Source: Benzoatithermus flavus
GTDB taxonomy: Bacteria > Pseudomonadota > Alphaproteobacteria > Geminicoccales > Geminicoccaceae
NCBI RefSeq assembly: GCF_037908215.1
Contig: NZ_JBBLZC010000014.1
Location: 1-64,000, forward strand
Reading direction: 5' to 3'
Length of the DNA: 64,000 nucleotides
Below, one piece after another: positions 49,669 through 58,292 of this stretch. Under the pieces are notes generated by a model. The model was not told the DNA's origin, did not search any database, and saw only the letters and a list, made by a program, of their open reading frames with translations. Both the position numbers and the translations under genes were made by a program. How positions within the stretch are numbered: the stretch's first letter is position 1; each line of letters opens with the position of its first letter.

Positions 49669-50469
49669 ATGCCCCGCTCCGCCAATATCGAGATCATGAT
49701 CCGGGCCGCCACCCGTGCCGCCCGCTCGCTCGCCCGCGACTTCGGCGAGGTCGAGCAGCTCCAGGTCTCGATCAAGGGCCCCGGAGACTTCGTCTCCGCC
49801 GCCGACCGCCGCGCCGAGCAGATCATCCGCGAGGAGCTGAAGCGCGGCCGCCCCGATTACGGCTTCCTCATGGAGGAGAGCGGTGCGGAGGTCGGCCGCT
49901 CGCCGCACAATCGCTGGATCGTCGATCCGCTCGACGGCACCACCAATTTCCTCCACGGCCTGCCGCATTGGGCGATCTCGATCGCTCTCGAGCAGCACGG
50001 CGAGCTCACCGCCGGGATCATCTTCGATCCCCTGCGCAACGAGCTGTTCACGGCCGAGCGCGGAGGCGGCGCCTATCTCAACGACCGCCGTATCCGCGTC
50101 TCGCGCCGCAGCGACATGCGCACCGCCCTGATCGGCTGCGGCCTGCCGATCCAGAACTGGAAGGCGCGGGAGAAGGGCTTCACCCGGCAGATGGACCGGG
50201 TCGCCGACGAGTGCGGCGGCCTCAGGCGCCTCGGCGTCTGCTCGCTCGACCTCGCCTACGTCGCCGCCGGCCGGCAGGACGGGTTCTGGGAATATGGCGT
50301 GCAGCCCTGGGACATCGCCGCCGGCATCCTGATGATCCGCGAGGCCGGCGGCCGCGTGGGCCGGCTCGAGGGCGATGAGGATCTCCTGGCCGAGGGCACC
50401 ATCGTCGCCGGCAATCCCGACATCTACGACCGTCTGCGTGCGACGCTGCTCGAGGTGACGCCGGTCTGA
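49669..50469 (+). CDS. suhB: inositol monophosphatase family protein (SuhB)
   Basis: 266 residues. A Mg2+-dependent phosphomonoesterase; SuhB also assists rRNA transcription antitermination in enterics. Seen: GDFVSAADRRAEQIIREEL, YGFLMEESG (metal Glu), the metal motif WIVDPLDGTTNFLHGLPHWA (DPLDGT), and QPWDIAAGILMIREAGGRV (WDxAAG). Full length with family-typical ends. It follows efp closely in the same direction, likely in the same operon. Confidence 0.93.
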   Translation: MPRSANIEIMIRAATRAARSLARDFGEVEQLQVSIKGPGDFVSAADRRAEQIIREELKRGRPDYGFLMEESGAEVGRSPHNRWIVDPLDGTTNFLHGLPHWAISIALEQHGELTAGIIFDPLRNELFTAERGGGAYLNDRRIRVSRRSDMRTALIGCGLPIQNWKAREKGFTRQMDRVADECGGLRRLGVCSLDLAYVAAGRQDGFWEYGVQPWDIAAGILMIREAGGRVGRLEGDEDLLAEGTIVAGNPDIYDRLRATLLEVTPV

Positions 50470-50594
50470 GGCTCTATCCTGGGCTATGACGGCGTGGCCC
50501 CGCCGCGCCCCGCCTCAGGAAAGCTTAACCCCCGGACGCGAAGCTGGAATTGCTGCCCGAGCGGGCAGGCCACCAGCTATCCGGGGGAACCCTC

Positions 50595-51059
50595 ATGGAC
50601 CTTACGACCGCTCTCTTCTCGCTGAACGGGCGCCTCTCGCGCCTGGCCTATTTCGGGTATGGCAGCCTGGCCTGGGCAATCGGTGCCGTGCTGATCGTCG
50701 TCGGCGCCGTCGGTCTCGCCGCAACGGACTCGGGCCACGGCGCGCAGGCAATCGGTCTCCTGCTGGTGCTTTCCGCGGTCGGCTTCATATTCTGGACCAG
50801 TATCGCCATCGCTGCCAAGCGCCTCCACGACCTGGGTCTGTCGGCGCTGAATCTGGTTTGGATCTGCCTGCTCGATGGCGTGTGCAGCGGCATCAGCGAG
50901 GTGGCGAGGCCGTCCGAGCCGGTGCTGGCCTTCGTCCTCAGCCTCGTGCCCTTGGGCGTTGGGCTGTGGCTGCTCTTTGCCCCGGGCCAGCCGCACGACA
51001 ACCCGTTCGGCCCGGCGTCGGGCAAGGCCGGCCCGCAGGCCACGAGCGCCCCTGCCTGA
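50595..51059 (+). CDS. DUF805 membrane protein
   Basis: 154 residues with about four transmembrane helices. Seen: the family opening FSLNGRLSRLAYFGYGSLAW, and IAAKRLHDLGLSALNLVW (the DUF805 K-R-L-H-D-x-G motif). Its role is unknown; the family is found in many bacterial inner membranes. The start at ATG 50595 has GGGGGA upstream. Convergent with the SDR gene at 51072. Confidence 0.85.
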   Translation: MDLTTALFSLNGRLSRLAYFGYGSLAWAIGAVLIVVGAVGLAATDSGHGAQAIGLLLVLSAVGFIFWTSIAIAAKRLHDLGLSALNLVWICLLDGVCSGISEVARPSEPVLAFVLSLVPLGVGLWLLFAPGQPHDNPFGPASGKAGPQATSAPA

Positions 51060-51071
51060 GCGGCCGGGCGG

Positions 51072-51803
51072 TCAGACGTAGACCATCTTTCGCGTCATCC
51101 CGCCGTCGATCACGAAATTGGCGCCGGTGACGAACCCGCTCTCGGGCCCCAGGAGGAAGCTCACCATCGCCGCCACGTCCTCGGGCCGGCCGACCCGGCC
51201 CACGGGATGCTGCGCATGGTCGGCCTCGGACAGCGGCTCGCCCTTGGTGTCGATCCAGCCCGGCGAGATGCAGTTGACCCGCACATCCGGCCCGAGGCTC
51301 AGCGCCAGCGCATGGGTCAGCGCCACGAGTCCGCCCTTCGTGGCGCTGTAGGCCTCGGTGTCGGGCTCGGACTGGAGCGCTCGGGTCGAGGCGATCGTCA
51401 CCATCGCCCCTCTCGCGCGGCGCAGGTGCGGCGCCCCGTGCTTCGCCAGCAGGAAGGTCGCGGTCAGGTTGGTCGCGAGCACGCGCTGCCACTCGTCGAG
51501 TCCGAGCTCGGTCACGGGTTTGCGGATCATGATCCCGGCATTGCTCACGATGGCATCGAGCCGGCCGAACGCCTGGAGCGTGCCTTCGATCGCCCGCCGC
51601 ACGGCCTCATCCTCGCCGACGTCGCCGGCCACGAACCGCAGGGCACTGCCGCCACCCAGCTCCCGGAGCGCAGCCGCCCCCGCCTCCCGATCCCGATCGA
51701 CGATCGTGACCGCCCAGCCCTCGCCCAGGAGGCGGGCCGCCGTGGCTCGCCCGATCCCCTTGGCACCGCCGGTGACGAGCGCGGCACGTGTTCCATCCGC
51801 CAT
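51072..51803 (-). CDS. short-chain dehydrogenase/reductase
   Basis: 243 residues. NAD(P)-dependent classical SDR. Seen: VTGGAKGIGRATAARLLGEG (cofactor loop TGxxxGIG), NAG in IVSNAGIMIRKP, catalytic Ser in TIASTRALQSEPD, YSATKGGLVALTHAL (YxxxK), and ISPGWIDTKGEP. The start at ATG 51803 has GGAGGGG six bases upstream. The substrate (sugar or alcohol) is not evident. Convergent with the DUF805 gene. Confidence 0.92.
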   Translation of the reverse strand: MADGTRAALVTGGAKGIGRATAARLLGEGWAVTIVDRDREAGAAALRELGGGSALRFVAGDVGEDEAVRRAIEGTLQAFGRLDAIVSNAGIMIRKPVTELGLDEWQRVLATNLTATFLLAKHGAPHLRRARGAMVTIASTRALQSEPDTEAYSATKGGLVALTHALALSLGPDVRVNCISPGWIDTKGEPLSEADHAQHPVGRVGRPEDVAAMVSFLLGPESGFVTGANFVIDGGMTRKMVYV

Positions 51804-51961
51804 GAACGGCCCCTCCGAGTTGCGCAACGACGGCCCATCGCGTCGGCAAGAGCGGCACCGGCCAAGAGTTCCGAAAAAGCCGCTCTTGAGATGGATCATC
51901 GCCGCTTCCGTCGGATCGTCCTACGCTTCGGACCGACGCTCAGTCCAGGAGAAGGCCGATC

Positions 51962-52258
51962 ATGAAGGTGAGCCTGCGCGCCATCCTCGTCACGCTTCTG
52001 GCCCTAGGCCCGATCTCGCCGGCGATGCTCCGCGCCCAGGCCGACTGGCAGGAGGATCTCGCCGGCGAGATCGGGCTGACCCGGAACTGCACCGTGGCCT
52101 TCCTGAGCCACGTCGTCGAGCGCACGGTCGACGGCAGGCAGCTCGTCATGGCGAAGGTGCATTGCGACGACGAGCGCGTCTTCGACGCCCTGCGCCCCGA
52201 CGTGGGCGAGCCGTTCCGCTTCAGCGAATGCCAGCCCGACGCGACGCAGGGCTGCTGA
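51962..52258 (+). CDS. small secreted protein, hypothetical
   Basis: 98 residues with a clear signal peptide (KVSLRAILVTLLALGPISPA, cleavage probably after LRAQA). The mature part of about 72 residues contains three or more cysteines (RNCTVAFLSHVVERTVDGRQ, KVHCDDERVFDALRP, FRFSECQPDATQGC), suggesting a disulfide-stabilised periplasmic protein. AGGAGAAGG lies six bases upstream of the ATG, a strong site. No family recognised. Confidence 0.75.
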   Translation: MKVSLRAILVTLLALGPISPAMLRAQADWQEDLAGEIGLTRNCTVAFLSHVVERTVDGRQLVMAKVHCDDERVFDALRPDVGEPFRFSECQPDATQGC

Positions 52259-52368
52259 CGAGGGAGGCTCCCTGGGACCCCGTTCACCGGCGAAGCGAAG
52301 ATCGGGACCGCCTCGACGCGGATTCCACCGATGCCTGCGCTCTCGGGATCGCAGCGTCCGCCATGACC

Positions 52369-53349
52369 TCAGCCGGCCTCCGCGAGCAGAGCCGCATTTC
52401 CTTCCGGATCGTCCGACCGCCCCACCTCCTCGAGTTCGCGCACGGCCGCCTGGATGCGGGCGGCGCTGCGGAAGCACAAGGAGAGATGCAGCTCGCCCGG
52501 CACCAGCTCCAGCCGGCTGTGCGGCAGGTGCGCCGCGTACCAGTGGGCATGGATCGGCGGCACCACGGAATCGTCCGCGCCGTGGACGATATGCACCTCG
52601 GTCTCGATGTCGAGCAGCGAGAAGTCCCAGGGCTGGGCCACGAGCCGTGCGTCGGCCATGGGCCCGCGCAGGCTGCGGCGGCTGCCGGCGCGCAGGGACT
52701 GGAGCAGCCCGGCACGGAGCGCCTCCAGCGCCACGCCCTGGCGCTCGAGCACCTTGCGTTCCGTGGCCAGTGCCAGCGACACGAAGCGCCGCTCGAGCCG
52801 GGCCGCGACCGCGAGCCGCATGATCCGCTGCAGGAGCCGGCCGGTGCGGCTGCCGCGCCGGCCCAGGAGCGAGAGCACCAGCGCTATCCCGCCCGCGGTC
52901 TCCAACACCTCGGGCCCGGCGATGCCGCCTGCCAGGATCACGCGTCTGACCCGCTGGCCCAGCACGGAGGCGATCGCGAGCGCGTAGGGCGCTCCGGTCG
53001 ACACGCCGACCACGATGCACGGCCCAACCCCGAGCTGGACCAGCGCCTCGGCCACGTCGGCGCCGAACCCGCGCAGGGACGGCAGGCGCTGCAGGTCGCT
53101 GCGGCCGTAACCGGGGCGGTCGAAGGCGATGATGTTGATGCCGTCGATCTCGCCCGCCGCGGGCTCCAGCCGGCTGCCGAGAAAGCCGTGGCAGTAGATC
53201 ACCGGCAGCGACGAGCGGCTGCCGAACTCGGCGATGCCCAAGCGCCTGCCGTCGTGCAGGCGTACGGCGAAGTCGGTGGCGGGCCGCGGCAGCGAGGGTG
53301 CCGGTCGCCGCTGCGGCTGGAGCAGCCTGTGGGCCGGGCGCCGCCTCAT
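52369..53349 (-). CDS. alpha/beta-fold hydrolase
   Basis: 326 residues. Seen: VIYCHGFLGSRLEPAAGEID (oxyanion His-Gly), IIAFDRPGYGRSDLQRLPSL, nucleophile elbow VVGVSTGAPYALAIAS (G-x-S-x-G with the Ser in VSTGA), a mostly helical lid, an acid in VHIVHGADDSVVPP, and a late histidine in LVPGELHLSLC. So Ser-Asp-His are all present. Substrate unknown. GGGAGA precedes the ATG, which overlaps the stop of a possible small gene upstream (ATGA). Confidence 0.88.
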   Translation of the reverse strand: MRRRPAHRLLQPQRRPAPSLPRPATDFAVRLHDGRRLGIAEFGSRSSLPVIYCHGFLGSRLEPAAGEIDGINIIAFDRPGYGRSDLQRLPSLRGFGADVAEALVQLGVGPCIVVGVSTGAPYALAIASVLGQRVRRVILAGGIAGPEVLETAGGIALVLSLLGRRGSRTGRLLQRIMRLAVAARLERRFVSLALATERKVLERQGVALEALRAGLLQSLRAGSRRSLRGPMADARLVAQPWDFSLLDIETEVHIVHGADDSVVPPIHAHWYAAHLPHSRLELVPGELHLSLCFRSAARIQAAVRELEEVGRSDDPEGNAALLAEAG

Positions 53350-53534
53350 GCCGTGGTCTCCCGACCGGTTCGCGAGAGGGCACGACGGGTCATGCGCTGG
53401 CTCCCGAGGTCGATGGCACGGTGCAGCAATCCTTCGCGCTCCATGGCGACGTCGCGGCTCACGATTAGGCCATCCCAGGCGGATATGGGAGCCGTGATCG
53501 TGCCGGAAACAGCCGGATCGACGCGGTGGCGCAT
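53346..53534 (-). CDS. possible small protein upstream of the hydrolase
   Basis: About 62 residues, basic, beginning MRHRVDPAVSGTITAPISAW and ending MTRRALSRTGRETTA. Evidence is indirect: an exact ATGA overlap with the hydrolase start, and GC-biased third positions like real genes nearby. A longer in-frame start exists at 53711 but collides with the divergent DUF2076 gene. No relatives recognised. Confidence 0.35.
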   Translation of the reverse strand: MRHRVDPAVSGTITAPISAWDGLIVSRDVAMEREGLLHRAIDLGSQRMTRRALSRTGRETTA

Positions 53535-53709
53535 GAAACTAAAGCCCGCGCCATCGTGCAACCCTGGATCCGCGCTACGCGGCCGCTCGCGACGGGTGTC
53601 GGAAAAAGCGGGTTCACGCTCGGCTCTCGGCCGGTCTCGGATGTTATATTCTTCCCCGACCGCAGGCGGCGGATCGATCACGCGGCTTGCCCCGAGAGGA
53701 GCATCGGTC

Positions 53710-54378
53710 ATGGATCAGAGAGAACGGCAGGCCATCGACGGGCTGTTCGCCAAGCTGCGGCAGCTCGAGCTGCAGTCACCGCAGCGCGACGCCGAGGCCG
53801 ATCAGTACATTCGCCAGCAGGTGGCGAGCCTGCCGGCTGCCCCCTACTACATGGCGCAGGCGATCCTGGTGCAGGAGCAGGCGCTCGCGACCCTGCAGGC
53901 CCGTGTCCAGGAGCTGGAGCGGCAGCTCGCCGAGCGTCCGTCCGCAGGCGGCGGCTTCCTGTCGGGCCTGTTCGGCGGTGGCCAGCCGGCTCAGCAGCGC
54001 CGCCCCGCGGCACCGCCGCCTTCTCCCTATCCGGCGCAGCAGGCTTACGCTCCGCCGCCCGTTATGGGTGCGGGCTACGGCTCGCCCTGGGGCCGGCCCG
54101 CGGGTGGCGGCTTCTTCGCGGGCGCCATGCAGACGGCGCTCGGCGTCGCGGGCGGGATGCTGGTCGCGGACGCCATCGCCAATGCCTTCGAGCACGCGGC
54201 CGAGGGTACGGCCGGGCTTGCCCACGAGGTCGGTTTCGGCAGCGCCGAGCACATCGCCGACACCGGACCCGCGGACGAGTCCGGCTACGACGAGCCCGGC
54301 TTCGTCGATGCCGGCGACGACGAGCCGGGCTACGACGACACCGGCGACGATTTCGGCGGGGGCGACGAGACGATCTGA
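53710..54378 (+). CDS. DUF2076-family protein
   Basis: 222 residues. Seen: N-terminal helical domain MDQRERQAIDGLFAKLRQLE with a coiled coil (ILVQEQALATLQARVQELER, about 60-78), then a Gly/Pro/Gln-rich disordered middle, a glycine-rich hydrophobic segment FFAGAMQTALGVAGGMLVAD, and a very acidic Asp/Gly tail. This layout defines DUF2076, a proteobacterial family of unknown role thought to be envelope-associated. GAGAGGAG precedes the ATG. It is followed by a strong hairpin, then the HerA-like gene. Confidence 0.88.
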   Translation: MDQRERQAIDGLFAKLRQLELQSPQRDAEADQYIRQQVASLPAAPYYMAQAILVQEQALATLQARVQELERQLAERPSAGGGFLSGLFGGGQPAQQRRPAAPPPSPYPAQQAYAPPPVMGAGYGSPWGRPAGGGFFAGAMQTALGVAGGMLVADAIANAFEHAAEGTAGLAHEVGFGSAEHIADTGPADESGYDEPGFVDAGDDEPGYDDTGDDFGGGDETI

Positions 54379-54390
54379 GCCGCCGGCAGA

Positions 54391-54433
54391 GCGGGCCCAT
54401 GCCGGGCGCAGAGACAGCCCGGCATGGGCCCGC
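54391..54433. terminator. 17-bp perfect-stem hairpin between DUF2076 and HerA-like genes
   Basis: GCGGGCCCATGCCGGGC (54391-54407) pairs completely with GCCCGGCATGGGCCCGC (54417-54433) around a 9-base loop. It begins 13 bases after the DUF2076 stop. No U-tract follows (CTATAAGGG), so it is either a terminator of an unusual kind or a transcript-stabilising/attenuating structure. Confidence 0.65.
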
Positions 54434-54476
54434 CTATAAGGGCTGGAGCACGACCGCGAGAGGGGAGCCTGAGGTC

Positions 54477-56129
54477 ATGGACGGCGCCGGGACGCTCTTG
54501 ATCGGCAAGGGCGAGAAGCCGCAATACCTCCATCTGCCGTTGGCCAACCGGCACGGGCTCGTCGCCGGCGCCACCGGCACGGGCAAGACGGTGACGTTGC
54601 AGGTCCTGGCCGAGGGCTTCAGCCGCGCCGGCGTGCCAGTGTTCTGCGCCGACGTGAAGGGCGACCTTTCGGGCCTCGGCCGGCCCGGGGCTGCCAATCC
54701 CAAGATCGAGCAGCGCGCGGCCGAGCTCGGCATCGCCGACTTCGCCTACGAGGCGGCACCCGTCGTCTTCTGGGATCTGTTCGGCGAAGAGGGCCATCCC
54801 GTGCGCGCGACCGTGGCCGAGATGGGCCCCTTGCTGCTCGCCCGCATGCTCGAGCTCAACGACACGCAGGAAGGTGTCCTCAACATCGCCTTCAAGCTCG
54901 CCGACGACGAGGGCCTCCTGCTCCTCGACTTCAAGGACCTCACGGCCATGCTCCAGGCCGTGGCCGAGCGCGCCGACGAGCTCACGACCGCCTACGGCAA
55001 CGTCGGCAAGGCCACGATCGGCACGATCCAGCGCCGGCTCCTCACCCTCGAGCAGCAGGGTGCCGAGCACTTCTTCGGCGAGCCGGCGTTGGAGCTCACC
55101 GACCTCATGCTGACCACGCCCGACGGCAGGGGTGCGGTCAACGTGCTGATGGCCGACAGGCTGATCCATTCGCCCCGGCTCTACGCCACCTTCCTCCTGT
55201 GGCTCCTGGCCGAATTGTTCGAGGAGCTGCCGGAAGCGGGCGATCTCGACAAACCCAAGCTCGTCTTCTTCTTCGACGAGGCGCATCTCCTGTTCAAGGA
55301 CGCGCCCAAGGCCCTGGTCGAGAAGGTCGAGCAGGTCGTGCGCCTGATCCGCTCGAAAGGTGTGGGCGTCTATTTCGTGACGCAGAATCCGGCCGACGTG
55401 CCGCCCGCGATCCTGGGCCAGCTCGGCAACCGGGTGCAGCACGCGCTGCGCGCCTTCACGCCCGTGGAGCAGAAAGGGGTGCGTGCGGCGGCCGAGACCT
55501 TCCGCCCGAATCCGAAGTTCGAGACCGAGGAGGCCATCACCCAGCTCGGCGTCGGCGAGGCTCTGGTCTCGACGCTCGAGCCCGGCGGTGTGCCCGGCAT
55601 CGTCGAGCGGGTGCGGATCGCCCCGCCCCGCTCGCGCATCGGCTCCATCACGCCCGAGGAGCGCCGGCAGGTGATGGCCACGAGCCCGCTCGCCGGCAAG
55701 TACGACGCACCCGTCGATCGCGAGTCCGCCTACGAGCGCCTGCGGGGCCGCGCCACCACCGTGGCCGAGGCCCCCGCCCCGCACAGCCCCTGGGGTGCGG
55801 GTCCCGCCCCGCGCCGCGACGACGCCAACCCGTGGGGCGTGGAACCCGGCGGGACCCGCTCGCGCCGGATCGGCGGGCGGTACCCGGCACAGGCCCGGCC
55901 GGATGCCACCCGCCGGCCCGCGACCCGCTACCAGGAGCCCGAGGCCGCCCCACCCGCCGGCGGCGGTCTCGGCGGCATCCTCGGCGACATTCTCACGGGC
56001 GGCGGCAAGCGGCAGAGCGTGGCCGAGGCCGTGGTCAAGTCGGCCGTACGCAGCATGAGCTCGAGCGTCGGCCGCCAGGTCGGCAACGCCATCGTCCGCG
56101 GCATCCTGGGCTCGATCCTGAAGCGGTGA
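54477..56129 (+). CDS. HerA-like DNA-translocase ATPase (DUF853)
   Basis: 550 residues. Seen: Walker A VAGATGTGKTVTLQVLAEGF, VPVFCADVKGDLSGLGRPG, Walker B KLVFFFDEAHLLFKDAPKAL, and the sensor region YFVTQNPADVPPAILGQLGN. The C-terminal 110 residues are Pro/Arg/Gly-rich, then a glycine-rich LGGILGDILTGGGKR and a helix resembling an amphipathic tail. The family (HerA C-terminal, DUF853) is widespread in Proteobacteria; the role is presumed in DNA handling, with no nuclease partner (NurA) adjacent. AGGGGAG lies upstream of ATG 54477. Confidence 0.9.
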   Translation: MDGAGTLLIGKGEKPQYLHLPLANRHGLVAGATGTGKTVTLQVLAEGFSRAGVPVFCADVKGDLSGLGRPGAANPKIEQRAAELGIADFAYEAAPVVFWDLFGEEGHPVRATVAEMGPLLLARMLELNDTQEGVLNIAFKLADDEGLLLLDFKDLTAMLQAVAERADELTTAYGNVGKATIGTIQRRLLTLEQQGAEHFFGEPALELTDLMLTTPDGRGAVNVLMADRLIHSPRLYATFLLWLLAELFEELPEAGDLDKPKLVFFFDEAHLLFKDAPKALVEKVEQVVRLIRSKGVGVYFVTQNPADVPPAILGQLGNRVQHALRAFTPVEQKGVRAAAETFRPNPKFETEEAITQLGVGEALVSTLEPGGVPGIVERVRIAPPRSRIGSITPEERRQVMATSPLAGKYDAPVDRESAYERLRGRATTVAEAPAPHSPWGAGPAPRRDDANPWGVEPGGTRSRRIGGRYPAQARPDATRRPATRYQEPEAAPPAGGGLGGILGDILTGGGKRQSVAEAVVKSAVRSMSSSVGRQVGNAIVRGILGSILKR

Positions 56130-56260
56130 GGCGAGACCGCGCCCCGCTCGCCTGACGGCGACACGTATCTTCCGCAGCGCGGCAAAAAACGTTCGCCGTG
56201 GCGATTGCCGTCTCCCGGTTCCGCTTGCCCCCGTGCTATGGGCTCGCCCGCGCCGCAGCG

Positions 56261-57520
56261 ATGGAGAGCGAGCCCTTGACCAGACTGTCGCTTGCCAAGG
56301 AGAAGGTCCAGGTCCTCCTTCTCGAGGGCATCCACGAGAATGCCGTCGCCGATCTCGTGGCCGACGGCTACACCAGCGTGACCCGGCTTCCCGGTGCCCT
56401 CGACGAGGACGAGCTGATCCGCCGCCTCGAGGGTGTCCACATCTTGGGCATCCGCTCGCGCACGAAGGTGACGAGGCGCGTGCTCGAGGCCGCCGACCGG
56501 CTGATCGCCATCGGCTGTTTTTGCATCGGCACCGACCAGGTGGCGCTGAACGAGGCGAGAAATCGGGCGATCCCCGTCTTCAACGCCCCGTTCTCGAACA
56601 CGCGCAGCGTCGCCGAGCTCGTGCTCGGCCAGATCATCATGCTGATGCGCGGCATCTTCCCGAAGTCGGTGGCGGCGCACCGCGGCGAGTGGATCAAGTC
56701 GGCCGCGAACAGTTGGGAGGTGCGCGGCAAGACGCTCGGCATCGTCGGCTACGGCAATATCGGCGCCCAGCTCAGCGTGCTCGCCGAATCCTTGGGCATG
56801 CACGTGATCTTCCACGACATCGCCCCGAAGCTGCCCTTGGGCCGCGCCGAGCCCTGCCCCGACCTCGAGAATCTGTTGCGCCGCGCCGACGTGGTCTCGC
56901 TCCACGTCCCCGACACACAGGCCACGCGCTGGATGATCGGCGAGCGGCAGATCCGCGCCATGCGGCCCGGCAGCTTCCTGATCAACGCCGCCCGCGGCAC
57001 GGTCGTCGACGTGGAAGCACTCGCCGCCGCCATCCGCGACGGCCATCTCCTGGGAGCCGCCGTCGACGTATTCCCGGACGAGCCTTCGAGTGCCCGCGAG
57101 GAGTTCCTCTCGCCCTTGCGCGGCCTCGCGAACGTCATCCTCACGCCCCACATCGGCGGCTCCACCGCCGAGGCCCAGGCCCGCATCGGCAACGAGGTGG
57201 CGCGCAAGCTGATCGACTATTCCGACGTCGGCTCCACCTTCGGTGCCGTCAACTTCCCCCAGGTCCAGCTGCCCGCGCGCCCCTCGGGCACGCGCTTCAT
57301 CCACGCCCACCGCAACGTGCCGGGCATCCTCGCCCGCGTCCTCGACGTCTTCGTCCGCCGCGGCCTCAACATCGGCGCCCAGTACCTCCAGACCGACGGC
57401 GAGATCGGCTACGTCGTCATGGACGTGGACGGCGGCTACGACGACGCGCAAGAGATCCAGGCCGAGCTCCGCGCCGTCGAGGGCACCATCCGCGCCCGCT
57501 TCCTCTACGAGCGGCATTGA
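56261..57520 (+). CDS. serA: D-3-phosphoglycerate dehydrogenase with ACT domain
   Basis: 419 residues (E. coli-length form). First step of serine biosynthesis from 3-phosphoglycerate. Seen: VLLLEGIHENAVADLVADGY, CFCIGTDQVALNEARNRAIP, the NAD fold TLGIVGYGNIGAQLSVLAES, catalytic region NAARGTVVDVEALAAAIRDG and LTPHIGGSTAEAQARIGNEV, and a C-terminal ACT domain (about 345-419) that senses serine. ATG 56261 gives family length; a GTG at 56198 would add 21 residues. It stands alone after the HerA-like gene. Confidence 0.95.
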   Translation: MESEPLTRLSLAKEKVQVLLLEGIHENAVADLVADGYTSVTRLPGALDEDELIRRLEGVHILGIRSRTKVTRRVLEAADRLIAIGCFCIGTDQVALNEARNRAIPVFNAPFSNTRSVAELVLGQIIMLMRGIFPKSVAAHRGEWIKSAANSWEVRGKTLGIVGYGNIGAQLSVLAESLGMHVIFHDIAPKLPLGRAEPCPDLENLLRRADVVSLHVPDTQATRWMIGERQIRAMRPGSFLINAARGTVVDVEALAAAIRDGHLLGAAVDVFPDEPSSAREEFLSPLRGLANVILTPHIGGSTAEAQARIGNEVARKLIDYSDVGSTFGAVNFPQVQLPARPSGTRFIHAHRNVPGILARVLDVFVRRGLNIGAQYLQTDGEIGYVVMDVDGGYDDAQEIQAELRAVEGTIRARFLYERH

Positions 57521-57577
57521 GGGGCGGCGGCTCGCGTGCCGACTGGACCATGCGCAAGCTGGAGAGAGCCCCGGCTG

Positions 57578-57597
57578 CATGCTGTCCAGACAGCATG
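57578..57597. promoter_or_regulatory. inverted repeat upstream of vapBC remnant
   Basis: CATGCTGTC (57578-57586), CA, GACAGCATG (57589-57597): perfect 9-bp arms, about 15 bases before the vapB start. Position fits the autoregulatory operator of a toxin-antitoxin module that has since decayed. Confidence 0.6.
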
Positions 57598-57611
57598 TCT
57601 AGACGGCGGTG

Positions 57612-57957
57612 ATGGCCCTGAGCATCAAGACGGAGGAGGCCGACCGGTTGGCGCGGGAGCTCGCACCTGACCGGCGAGACCATGACGGAGGCCGTCACCC
57701 GCGCCTTGCGGGAATGGCTGGAGCGCGCGCGGCGAGGCTGCGACCAGCCTGCCGGTCCGCGTCGAGGCTTTTACGGCCCGGGTGCGCCCGCTGCTCGACA
57801 CGCGACCCGTCACCGGGCCGAATGGGACGCGGCCTGCGACGCCCCCCTGCTGACCGAAGGGCATCGGTGATCGCGGTGGACAGCTCGGCGGTGATCGCCA
57901 TCCTCTTCGGCGGGAGCGACTTCGCCAGGACCGATTTGGAGCCGAGGCTCGGCTGAG
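57612..57957 (+). pseudogene. vapBC toxin-antitoxin module, degraded
   Basis: VapB start: MALSIKTEEADRLARELA. Then a loss of two bases (near 57665) shifts to LTGETMTEAVTRALREWLER. The antitoxin tail is frameshifted again before RAEWDAACDAP. The VapC (PIN ribonuclease) start (V)IAVDSSAVIAILFGG at 57868 retains the first catalytic Asp, but the frame stops after about 29 codons. Neither protein can be functional. The conserved motifs match the Rv0623-type VapB and PIN-domain VapC families. Confidence 0.75.
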
Positions 57958-58292
57958 TCTGTTCGCCGCAAACGACCGTCCCCCTGCGCGTTTCGTGCTC
58001 CCGTTCCCGCCGGGCTCGCCGCAGGACCGATTCAAGGATAATATTCCTGATCGACCCGATCCGGTCTCCAGGCGGAGCTCTGCGCACGACGAAATCGAAA
58101 ATTGCACGAACGAATTCGAGTAATCCTTTTGAATCGAAAATTAAGCCCAAAAGTGTTGGCGCATGTCCACACGATCGTGCCGGCGCTACGGCGAGTTGCG
58201 TTCCGGCCAACTCCCGCTTGGAGCCGTCCCCCTTTCCACGCTACCATTCTCCGCCCTTCACCCGAACCGCCGAGCAAGAGGATCAAGGGGCC
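57958..58292. other. 335-bp intergenic region with AT-rich direct repeats
   Basis: No gene seen. AATCGAAAATT occurs twice in the same orientation (58093-58103 and 58132-58142, 39 bp apart) in a patch clearly richer in A and T than its surroundings, with ACGAATTCG between them. It probably holds the promoter of the adenylate cyclase gene and may include decayed toxin sequence at its left end. Confidence 0.45.
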
